DNA from: Aspidapion aeneum
Taxonomy: Eukaryota; Arthropoda; Insecta; Coleoptera; Brentidae
DNA: 64,000 bases
Assembly: GCA_963576565.1 (NCBI GenBank)
Contig: OY755047.1
Coordinates: 35,121,851-35,185,850 of the forward strand
Direction: 5' to 3'
Both the position numbers and the translations under genes were made by a program. The notes under the pieces are model-generated. The model had not been told where the DNA came from. It saw only the letters and a program-made list of their open reading frames with translations, and searched no databases. Positions within the stretch are counted from its first letter, which is position 1. The number at the start of each line of letters is the position of its first letter. Shown here in pieces: positions 22,441 to 31,929 of this stretch.

Positions 22441-23340
22441 AAAATCCGATTAATTTTATTCGTAGATAACAAACACGTAGGATTCTATCCGGTTTTATCC
22501 CAGCTTTAAATAGTTATTTAAAATTCAGAGACAAACCAATCAATAATTTGAATTATAGTTTTAAGCTGACCTATCCAGAAAATCTGGGAGTTCATGAGTG
22601 ACAAAATGCATATCTCATTAAAATCTTCTGTTTAACCTATTTTGAACGGTCTTCTTTCTTCAAAAAATCCTTTTATAATTACCAACAATTATCCCAGTAG
22701 GTGTAATTGCTGATATTCGCCTATTCCTTGGTATAATAATGATACTTACTAATTAGGCAATCAAAACCAGTGGACCATTCTTGTTAAACGCAGGCATTCC
22801 ATTCGAAGTGGTTATAAAGGACCAACAATCATGGACTATAGAAAAACTACCTCATGAAATAAATTAACATGAATCATTAAGTTTATCAGAACAGATCCGC
22901 CAGGACTGGATTCTCTTAAAGTTTTCTTAGTGTATGCCCAGCAATTAAATACAAGCCAATGAGAGTAACAAAAATGGTAATGCTAACCTTCTTTGTTTCT
23001 TTGCGACCATTTCGAAGTCCCAAGACTTTAATTTCGCAATTCTTGGCTTACCTCCTTGACTATTGTAAGTTGTAGGTGTCAATATTTAATTATATATATC
23101 ATTAATACATAAAGTAGTTAGGCGTCGTTTACCTAGGGTAAAATGGCGCCCTAAAGAAAGAATAAAATTGACGCTGTTCCAGAAAAGTTAAAGCAACAAA
23201 TCTTATGTCGACTTTCTGTATATGACTTTTAATTTGGCGCCCTAGAATTTAATGACCTAGGCAGGTGCCTTTGCTGTCTATGCCTGTAACTAGATAGATA
23301 AAGATTGTATATGATCTTAATTTCTCATTCTATAAATGTG
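22441..23340. other. Non-coding, probably old LINE debris
   Basis: No intact feature. Words such as EKLPHEI around 22840-22860 hint at the C-terminal end of a LINE ORF2, but the match is too short to call. Two GGCGCCCTA words (about 23140 and 23236) form a short direct repeat. Confidence 0.3.
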
Positions 23341-23482
23341 AACAATGGTTTAAAGTTCAATTTTGTACCAAATCTTTAGGATTAAGCTTAAAAAGAATGC
23401 GAATAAATTTCAACAATGGTGTAAAGTTCAATTTTGTACCAAAACTTTAGGATTAGGCTTAAAACGAATGTGAATAATTATA
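23341..23482. repeat. 71-bp tandem duplication
   Basis: Units 23341-23411 and 23412-23482 align throughout with only a few differences (shared AAAGTTCAATTTTGTACCAA and TTTAGGATTA.GCTTAAAA). Non-coding. Confidence 0.8.
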
Positions 23483-24798
23483 AGGATAAACTTTTAGTTG
23501 TCCTCCTGCACTAATTTTTCACTTTCCAAAATATCTGCCATTTTTAAAAAAAATATTTAATTACATTATTGTAGCCAGTGCTCAATCGCCGGGATATTTT
23601 GAAGGGTAGCCTCCCCGAGTTTGCAAGGAGCTAGGTAAACGAAAAACTTTAATTAACTACCTAATTTTCAAGCGTCTTTAATGAAATTGAACTTCATTTA
23701 ATAGGACGCGGGATTGGCAATCTGATATTAATCAAAGATTGTAAGTTTTTTTTTAAGTTAATTGGTTAAACAGAGCAAAAACGAAAATTTGAAGCTATGT
23801 ATTCCTTCTCGTAGATAATATTAAAAATGGTTGATAATGTTATTTAAGTATTATTGCAATGCTTACACAACTTTAAAAATGAATTATTTTTTTGCCGTTG
23901 AATTTATAGTATACAATTTTGATATTTAATGCATATATCTTAAAAACATTGGAATTGAAAATAAAAAAAAAATCATAGCTCTAGAACCACAGCTGTTAGT
24001 GAATCGTGATTTACAGATTGTGATTGATTGATTTAAATAACCCGTTTATTGCGACTTTTACACCATTTTCCTTTAAAATTTTTTCCATTATGGCAATGCA
24101 TAGGGATTCTTCCACTTCTACCATTTTATGTTTATTTGTGCAAATTTGCTATATATTCTAATCAGAACAAATATGTCTTTGACAAATTTATTATTTATGG
24201 TTTAAAGACCCTGATTTGGAAGACTGCGTTTAGTGAATCGGCTTTAAGTACCTAGCACCATATACCTAATAGTCGAAAAATAAATTTCATTTGCATGACT
24301 TCTTTTACACGACTTGTAAAGCAAGGAGCCTTTTAATTTGTAGCTGGTGGGGGGCGCTTTCGTTTGCACTGCATGCGATAATTTTATTGATTTTTAAACA
24401 TACTCCATCCACCATCTTGTCAAAATTTAAGATTGTATTGTTCTTCTTTTTTGCATTGCTTGATATGCTGAAAATTTATGATATTGCTTTGAACATTTAC
24501 ACAGAAAACTAACAGCTGACCTCTCAAAATTGACATACCAAAGCCAAATTTAATAATAAAGACGCTAACATTTATTTAATAAATACCGATACTAATAAAT
24601 CCGCTGCTTTTTAAATGTAAATCTGTCATTATAGGGTCGATTTTAAAATAAGGTCAGGTTTTATTCCAATAAGTGTTTAATAATCTTTGGTCCGGCGTTA
24701 ATTAAATAATCTTTGCTTTTCCGAAAAGGTGTAGATGGTAGAAAAGAGGTTCAATTTTTATGAGTAAAGAATACTCCAAGCTTAACAAAATCATTTTT
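23483..24798. other. Non-coding, nothing recognised
   Basis: AT-rich sequence. Short frames at 24049-24255 and 24291-24512 are hydrophobic low-complexity readings of T-rich DNA with no domain support. Confidence 0.4.
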
Positions 24799-24936
24799 AG
24801 CTCACACATATACTATACTATAGTAGTGTGAGCTATGGTGATCCTAATTTTTTCGAGAAAAAAAAAGTTGCTCCGATTTCAAAAATTTTTATATATCTTT
24901 GCGTTTCAGATGATTTTGAAACTTTTTTGTTGCGCC

Positions 24937-24970
<34 letters not shown>

Positions 24971-25556
24971 ATGTCTGTCTGTGTGTCTGTATGTCTGTCT
25001 GTAACGACCAACGCGCATAACTCAAAAACCGCTTGGCCGATTTTAATGAAATTTGGTACCTAGGCTGGGTCTTGGGTCGAGATGGTCCCATTTAAAAATG
25101 AACAAAATTCACCGAACAGAAACCAAATAAAAGGGTGGGGGTAGATTTCAAAAATTAGAGTTTATGTGAAAATATGGCGTGTGTGATATCAAACGAAAGG
25201 TAATTGAGTTTGCAGTTAAACAAAATACATTTTAATTTATTTGAAAAAAAAGGGTGGGGGTATATTTTAAAAATTAGAGTTTAAGTGAAAATATGGCGTG
25301 TGTGATATCAAACGAAAGGTAATTGAGTCCGGAGTTTAACAAAATACATTTTAGTTTTTTGTTTTTTTTAAGGGTGGGGGTAGATTTCAAAAATTTGAGT
25401 TTAAGTCAAAACATGGCTTGTGTGGTATCAAACAAAAGGTAATTTAGTCTGGAGTTAAATAAAATATATTTCAGTTTTTAGTTATATTAGCTCACACGTA
25501 CACTATAACTATAGTACCTAGTGTGAGCTTAGGGGCCCATATATTGGCAGAGTATT
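24799..25556. mobile_element. DINE/HINE-like dispersed repeat, copy 1 (complete)
   Basis: The element opens with a palindrome AGCTCACAC...GTGTGAGCT (24799-24834) and closes with another of the same type (25489-25529) followed by TTAGG.GCCCATATATTGGCAG. Inside are a (CTGT)n microsatellite (about 24939-25002), a block with CATAACTCAAAAACCGCTTG and GATTTTAATGAAATTTGGTA, and three tandem units of about 119-120 bp beginning at AAGGGTGGGGG (25131, 25251, 25371). Terminal palindromes plus a microsatellite plus tandem units is the plan of Helentron-related DINE/HINE elements; assignment to that group is inference. Confidence 0.65.
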
Positions 25557-26185
25557 TCAATCAGCGACACTAAACGTCATAAATGCCACAAAGTTTCAAA
25601 TTTATTACATATCAATCAAAACTAACTGGACATAAGTGATTTAGTACTCTTTTTGACCTCACTCGACGCTATTTTTGACATTGATGAAAGTTGTTGCAAA
25701 ATTTGTTTATCCGAACAATGGCAGAACCGATCTGAAGATATTTTGGATTTTAGATTTTGGATCCGTCATTTAGCCTTTTTAAAATCTAGGTTAAAAATTA
25801 TATTGAGTGACACTAAACAGCAGATATTTTAAAGTTTCAGACAAATTGGTTCAAATAAATAAGAAAGTCCGCCATTTTGGATTCGGCAATTTAAATTTTG
25901 TTGTAGTAAAAAACATACTAAGTTTTGTAGGTGGAGCAACCCGCAAATCCAGAAAGTAGGGGCTAGTAGGCAATTTACACTTTCATTTAATTTCCGTGTA
26001 GTTCATTGGATCTTTCTGCTCTGTTTACAAGGTATGTCAGGGAGTCCTTTCTCCTTCAAGGTTGGTGGTTTGAGTACCTAGGTATCAATTTTGCATATGC
26101 TTCATATTCTGCCACGAGGTGCCTAGATATTTCTTCTTCCTGTGCAAAGGCTGGGCAGCTAGATTCTTTCTCAAGTTATACCCGG
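25557..26185. other. Non-coding, unclassified
   Basis: Contains two GTGACACTAAAC-like words (about 25562 and 25806) and two GATTTTGGATTCGGCAATTT-type words, suggesting an old internal duplication. The 25990-26175 segment on the minus strand gives CPAFAQEEEISRHL, weakly like a LINE C-terminal zinc segment. Nothing firmer can be supported. Confidence 0.3.
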
Positions 26186-26314
26186 TGGGCCCAAAAAAAA
26201 CCGGACAATTTTTTTTTCATTATAACTTTTGAACTATACCATCGATTTGAATGGGACAAACTGCACTTGGCAGAGAATTAATCAGAGTTTTGAATAATTA
26301 AATCTTTTGGTCCG

Positions 26315-27322
26315 CCATTTCAAAATCCAAGATGGCGGACGAAATAAAATTGAACCCTTTAAAGATGCTCCTTTATTCTTGTGTTGTGAACACGTTTTAC
26401 TAATTTTTTTAAATCAGTAAAAAAGCACCATTCTTGCTACGCACAACAAGGTATAAATCAGCAAAATCGGTTTGGTGGTTATAAAAAAAAATATTTTTGT
26501 GTTAACCATTGTTTTGAATATTATACGATTGCCTTGCCAATCATGTCTGCATTTCTTTTCTTATAAATTCATTAACACTGAACCGATTTTGATGAAATAA
26601 AAAATGTCTTGGTGAGTCTGCATTTATTTATTTATAAACTCATTATTGCTGAACCGATCTTAGTGAAATAAAAAAAATGATGGTGAGAATTGATTGTTCT
26701 TTAAAGTTTATAATCGAAATTGGCCGCCATCTCAGAAGTTTGGATGTCGGAAATAATCATACTTAACCCTTCAAAGAGGCACGTTTATTATTATTTTCAA
26801 AAAATGTTTTAGTTTTTGTTTTTATTTATAGAAAAGCACTTAATTAATTTTTATCGCTTTATGCGGGAGAAGAGTAATGTTTTTCTATAAATTAAAAAAA
26901 AAAACGAAAACATTTTTGGAAAATAAGAATAAGCACGCAATTTTGAAGAATCAAGTATGATTCTGTCCGACATCTTAAATTCAAAGATGGCAGCAAATTT
27001 CGATTATAATCTTTAAAGAGCAATCCATTCGCAACATGATTTTTTTTATATCACTAAAATTGGTTTAGTAGTAACGAATTTATAAGGAAATTAATGCAGA
27101 CAGGATTGGCAATGCAATCGTATAATCTCTAAAACATTGGCTGAAACAAAAATAGATATTTTGAGAACCACCACACCGATTTTACTAGTTTGCACCTCGT
27201 TGTTTGGGGAAAAAGTAGCGCTTTTCTATAAATTAAAAAAAACTTAAAAATAAGCGGAAACTAAGAATAAACACGCCATTTTGAAGAATCAAGTATGATT
27301 CTGTCCGCCATCTTAAATTTTA
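26315..27322. repeat. 1-kb fold-back with duplicated units in each arm
   Basis: Arms 26315-26862 and 26863-27322 are inverted copies (about 75-80 percent by eye). Matching pairs include TATACGATTGC.TTGCCAATC (26522 and, inverted, 27095-27125), GTTTATAATCGAAATT with its inverse near 27000, and GCGGACGAAAT with its inverse CAGAATC..CCGCCAT near 27295. Each arm itself holds two related units built around CCGCCATCTT and GAATCAAGTATGATT, so four units are arranged forward, forward, reverse, reverse. Confidence 0.65.
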
Positions 27323-28050
27323 AGATAAAAGCTTTGCCTCCCTATTCCAGTAAGAAAATTTCCAATGATGTAGACGATAATATTTCACCCTTAACCGTTC
27401 CAAATATTTTGAAACGACATGAGCACCGGAGTTTTAAATTAAAGAAAACGCAAGAAATATTTCCAGATGATCAGTTTCGAAGAATGGAGTCTAGTGAAAC
27501 CATGATTGAAAAAGCGAATCAGGAGAAAAATTTTATTAAAAATGTTTGTTTTGCAGACGAAACTTTGTTTTCGATTCATGGTCGTCACAATCCTTCCGTT
27601 GTTCGTTACTGGTCACGGAAAAATAAACATTACTGCAGAACGAACCCAGTATCCACAGAAAAATAATCTTCTCTTATCGGTGCCAGTATCCTTAAAAACT
27701 TAATGTCTGGACTGGAATTTTGGGTGACAATATCATTGGTCCCTTTTTCATCAACGGTAATATACGAGAGAGTAATTATTTCGCAGGACCATATCATTCC
27801 TCCGATTTGACAGGTGCCAAATGTTGATTTTAACCAAATTTGCTTTATGCAAGATGGTTGCCCAGCTCATGACACTTTGCCTGTGAGAGCGATTTTAAAT
27901 GGAACGTTTCCAAGGCGGCTTATTAAAAGCAGACAAGGTATCAGCTGGCCTCCGAGATCACCATGGCACCCAAAGATTTTTTTATGAGGCTATGCAAAAA
28001 GACAAATTTAATCGCATGACCATTTAAGAGCTACCATTTTAAATTAATTT
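27295..28050 (+). pseudogene. IS630/mariner-type DDE transposase pseudogene
   Basis: The frame opens with a helix-turn-helix remnant (VPNILKRHEHRSFKLKKTQE), then FIKNVCFADETLFSIHGR with the first catalytic Asp and VVRYWSRKNKHY. After a stop it resumes as NVWTGILGDNIIGPFFING. It then gives ICFMQDGCPAHDTLPVRAIL with the second Asp, and FPRRLIKSRQGISWPPRSP. The third catalytic residue, expected in SPDLTP, is replaced (SP followed by WHPK), and GYAK after it confirms the alignment. This is the insect family whose proteins carry ..WPPRSPDLTPLDFFLWGYLK. At least two stops and one frameshift are present. Confidence 0.8.
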
Positions 28051-28072
28051 CGGGCAAAAATAATCACCACCC

Positions 28073-28108
28073 TACAATTAGTGACAATTTTAGGTGTCAC
28101 TAATTGTA
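28073..28108. repeat. Perfect 13-bp-stem hairpin
   Basis: TACAATTAGTGAC (28073-28085) and GTCACTAATTGTA (28096-28108) are perfect inverse copies around a 10-base loop, just downstream of the transposase remnant. It could be a fused pair of terminal repeats. Confidence 0.7.
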
Positions 28109-29096
28109 ATGTCAAAACTGAATTTTAAAATATGCTCGGAGAATTTAATTCGTTAGATAGTTCTTAAATTAATATGAAAGAATTTGCTTTTAAAACAGAC
28201 CCCTCTCTTATATTTCGCGCTGGGTGAGTTATAAACTTTATTTTGTGATTGACACGGCATTATATATTATAAAAAAAACAAGCTTAAAAAAAGGGAATAT
28301 ACGTTACGTAGTTATCGTCTAAATTTCCGATATTTTATGTACAACTACAATATGGAAATGGAAATATTGGAAACATTGATAATATTGGAAATATTTTAAA
28401 TAAATATTGTTATATTTTCTAACCTTTATAAGGATTAAACTTACTATAGAGCAATTTTTCTTTCCGATACTATTAAAGATTTTGAAAAAGTAAACTGGCA
28501 AGACGATGTTATTGAGTGTAGTAATGCTGATGACAGCGATGAAGATATGCTTCTTGCTCGACTAGTGAATAGTGTAGTGTGTCAAGAATGAAATTTTTGT
28601 TGTACAAATTTCACCTTATTTCTGTTTATTTGTTTGAAGAATAACTCCTGATTTGTGTTCATGTATTTTTTAAATAAACAATCCGTTTTTTCTTATTTTT
28701 TAAATAATTCATATATTTTCAATATTTCCAATGTTTCAGGAAATATTTCCGAAAATATATTTCTGGAAATTTTACAACACTGACAACTACCCTCCATCGA
28801 TTTTATTTACAAACTGTCAATAGAAAAGAACGCCGCTTTAAGGGAAACAATCGATGTCATAAATGTCCTCCCTCAGTTATACCGGGGCACACAGAGGACA
28901 GGTATTGGCTGCGGGTCTGGCTATCCTTTTTTCTTACACACTACATATTTTCTGCATCTTCAGCTCTTCTTATCTTACACACAGTAATAATTTCCCATGA
29001 ATCCTATAGCACTTAACCATGCTCTATATGGATGGATTCAAGCTATGTTAAAGTCAAAGCTCTCCCTTATACGCAAACACTCGCTTGCGTAACTTA
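28109..29096. other. Non-coding except for a possible terminal exon at 28434-28591
   Basis: A roughly 50-codon plus-strand frame bounded by stops reads TYYRAIFLSDTIKDFEKVNW, then DDVIECSNADDSDEDMLLA and ends QE-stop at 28591. A polyadenylation-like TTAAATAAAC follows near 28670. It is acidic and could be the end of a transposase or host exon, but no family is recognised. The flanking 28340-28400 and 28718-28775 contain inverted GGAAATATT words. Confidence 0.3.
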
Positions 29097-29320
29097 AAAA
29101 AATATTTTATTTTTTTAATTTTTTTTTAATTGTCAAACACACTGTGTTTATTGTATTACAATCTAGTCAGTAAGACTAATTAGCAATTTTGTTTTAACTT
29201 AATTTACTAGAAAAGTCAGATTTAAACTTAGAGTTCACTCAACCGTACTCCCCGCTTTGTTTAGTCTGTAACTCACAATTGTGTTGTGTTTATAGCATTA
29301 TTTCGTTTTATATAATTCAC

Positions 29321-29767
29321 TTAGTTTACTAGCTTAAACGGCTTCACTCTTTTTAGTCTTCGAACTAGCATAGTATTGTCTGGAAGCTGAATTGCTTCCA
29401 CATTCACATGCCGATGGAGTCTATCTTCATGGCTTTTTGCGTACTTTTTTATAGTCTCTGCTACAGTTTCGATTTTTAGATCTCGATGAAGGTCACTATT
29501 TCGAACGTACCAAGGTGCATTCACAATGTTTCTTAATACTTTATTTTGAAATCTCTGTAAAACTAGAACGTTACTCTCGTTAGCACAACCCCATAGTTGA
29601 ATACCATATGTCCATACTGGTTTCAGTATTTGTCTATAAAGCAGTAATTTATTATGAATTGTTAAATTGGACTTCCTTCCAATTAGCCAGTTCATTTTTC
29701 TATACCTTATCTCAAGTTCTTCTTTTTTTTTTCTTAACATGTGCTTTCCAGCGCAATTTGGCATCAA
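29321..29767 (-). pseudogene. Jockey ORF2, C-terminal part after a frameshift
   Basis: The protein continues the RT of the upstream frame with ELEIRYRKMNWLIGRKSNL, KLLLYRQILKPVWTYGIQLW and CANESNVLVLQRFQNKVLR, ending PFKLVN. This is the conserved Jockey post-RT domain (..WTYGIQLWG.A...N...IQRFQ.K.LR.I..APWYV). The shift is in the T run at 29722-29732 (an A run on the coding strand), so a single slippage separates it from the main RT frame. The upstream ATG of this piece has no meaning as a start. Confidence 0.8.
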
Positions 29768-31214
29768 GTGATATACCGAGATATTTTGCCTGATTTGAAT
29801 ATGGTACGGGAATGTTGTTAATTGTTATTTGTATGTGATTTATATTTTTGTTTGTAAAATCAACATGAATTGATTTGGTTTCATTTAATTTTATTCGCCA
29901 CTTTGTGGTCCAACTGTGAACTTCGGTAACTGCATCCTGAAGTTTTTCTATGCATTTTGCAATAGATTTTTCTACCGTCAATAAACCAGTATCATCTGCA
30001 AATGTTGCTAAGTGACAATTTCCTGGCTTTGGGATATCGCAAGTGAATAATAAGTATACATAAGGGCCTAGTACGCTACCCTGGGGCACGCCTGCTTGAA
30101 TTTCTCTTAAATATGAGTATGAATCTTCCTGTTTTACTCTAAAATGTCTATCAGGTATGTATGATTCCAAAATATCCGAATATTGTTTTGGCAGAAACCG
30201 TTTTAGTTTAAAAGTAAGGCCTTCATGCCACACTTTGTCAAATGCTTGTGCTACATCTAGAAAAACTGCAGAACAAACTTTTCCCCCTTCTAGTGCTTTT
30301 TCTGTTATATTAGTAATTCTATGTACTTGATCTATCGTGGAATGCTTGTCTCGAAAACCAAATTGATGAGATAGAATAATTTCTTGTCTTTCTATGATGG
30401 ATTTTATTCTTTTAAGCAAAAATTTCTCATAGAGCTTGGATATAATTGGCAGCAAAGATATTGGCCTGTAAGATGACACGTCATGGAGTGGTTTTCCCAG
30501 TTTTGAGATCATGATAACTTCTGCAACTTTCCACATTTTAGGTTCATACCTAAACCTAAAGGACGCATTAGTTAGGTTGCATAGTTTTACGAGAGATTTT
30601 CTGGGGAGTTGTTTTATGACTACCCCGTTAATAAGATCATACCCTGGGGCTTTTTTCCAATTAATATTTTTGATTTCTTTTAATATTTCTTTTGGTGATG
30701 TAAGCTTAATATGGTCTTCGATTTGATGGGGTTCATTTAATTGAAAGTTTTCATCCGATGTTTCGTGGGGCTGAAATGTTTTTTCTAAATAACTTGCAAA
30801 AATATCTGCTTTTTCTTTGTTACTCCTTGCCCACTGGTTGTTAGATTTTCGTATGGGTGGAATTTGGATAATTGGTCTTTTAAAATCTTTGGTTGCTTTC
30901 CAAAGGGAATAGTCGGTATTTTTATCATCTGTAAGTTCATTAAGAAAATGGTTAATAGATTCATTTTTTATTACTAGAATTTTTCGCCTAATGCGCTGCG
31001 TCATGTTGTTGAGATTTGTTTTGTCCCGAGGATCACGGCTTTGCTGCCACTTTCTTCTTAGTTTCCTTTTTTCCAATATAAGGTCTCTAATTTCCTTTGG
31101 ATAGTTTTTTCCCTTAAAAATTCTCTTTGGTTTTGGTCTGTTTTCCCAAGCTGCTTGTTGAATATTTGTAACAAAATATTCAACTTCTTTATCGATTTGT
31201 TCTGGCGTTTGCAA
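29712..31214 (-). pseudogene. Jockey ORF2 reverse transcriptase
   Basis: About 500 codons contain the complete RT: WKKAPGYDLINGVVIKQLP, SYRPISLLPIISKLYEK (residues 248-264), HQFGFRDKHSTIDQ, AVFLDVAQAFDKVWH with the first catalytic Asp at residue 320, AGVPQGSVLGPYVYLLFTCD and FADDTG with the catalytic pair at about 407-408. The enzyme reverse-transcribes the element's RNA at the nicked target. The frame opens with TTG at 31214 because the real ORF2 continues upstream, beyond the PLE insertion, into the endonuclease at 37018-37764; the two pieces join in frame at the ACTGATA duplication. It ends prematurely at the frameshift near 29722. Confidence 0.85.
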
Positions 31215-31284
31215 TGGTACTGATATGTTTGCAAAAATGGAAATTTTGTATTTTGTGCAAAAAATCTTTATTGAACTATGTCAT

Positions 31285-31328
31285 GGGCAGAGCGCTTTCG
31301 ACCACTTTGTGGTCATCATCAGTGCCTC
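31285..31328 (-). ncRNA. Hammerhead ribozyme-like motif in PLE terminal segment (copy A, 3' side)
   Basis: On the minus strand: stem I strand GGCA, core CTGATGA, one extra T, stem II GACCAC/GTGGTC closed by AAA, GAA, the palindrome AGCGCT as minimal stem III, C as the cleavage-site base and TGCC completing stem I. All elements of a type I hammerhead are in order, as reported for Penelope-like elements. The extra base between core and stem II and the self-complementary stem III mean that activity, probably as a dimer, has to be tested. Confidence 0.6.
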
Positions 31329-31929
31329 TGAAATAAAGAGAGCCTATTTCAAAATTTAGATGATAGTCTGTAAAAAATATAAGAGACTTACATGTTCTTG
31401 ATCTTTGAGTGGTTCCTTAAGTTATAAAACAGATTAAGTCATAAAACAGATTAAAATTTGTCAAACGAACACATAACACGTTAAAATATAATATAAAAAG
31501 TTAAAATTTCCTAAAACTATAAGGTACTCTTGGGTTTCAATCTCGGTCGTGTTTTAAAAAAGTTGTTTATAAAAAAAATTTCTTAAAATCTAGGTTAGGA
31601 ACTTGTTTGTTTTTATCGACATAGCTTTCAATAAGGTGTAATTTTATAGGTGGCTTTTGAAAAAGAAGTGTATATCTTGATCGCTTTTAAGATCGGTGGA
31701 TATATAGAGGAAGATGTTGGTGCTTTGTATAAAGATATTTTAAGGGTGCGTTACATGTAATGGACCTTAAGGGTGGGTTTATGTTTGTGTTTAATTTAGT
31801 GTGGTATGACGTGTGGTGGTATTTGGTGTATTTGTGTGAGCGAATCTGTGGTGAATGTGTGTTGTGTGTAAATGTTTTTATATGGAAGCCAATCTGTTTC
31901 TCGCCTGGTTGTTTGTGTTCATAAAATTG

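Larger units (their letters stand above)
26186..28050 (+). mobile_element. IS630/Tc1-mariner-type element of the insect DDE_3 kind, degenerate
   Basis: GGGCCCAAAAAAAACCGGACAA near 26186 followed by TTCATTATAACTTTTGAAC is typical of the 5' region of this insect transposon group. A 1-kb fold-back occupies the 5' non-coding part and the transposase pseudogene occupies 27295-28050. A matching right terminal repeat is not found, so the boundaries are approximate. Confidence 0.45.

Noticed and set aside
22790..22880. EKLPHEI word as the end of a LINE ORF2
   Set aside because: Seven residues without supporting context are not enough.
24906..25091. Thr/Asp/Arg/Gln-rich repeat proteins (also at 59164-59352)
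   Set aside because: They are translations of the CTGT microsatellite in the DINE-like repeat.
25990..26175. Minus-strand CPAFAQEEEISRHL as a LINE C-terminal zinc segment
   Set aside because: Only one short motif matches and no RNase H or TGH block is found beside it.
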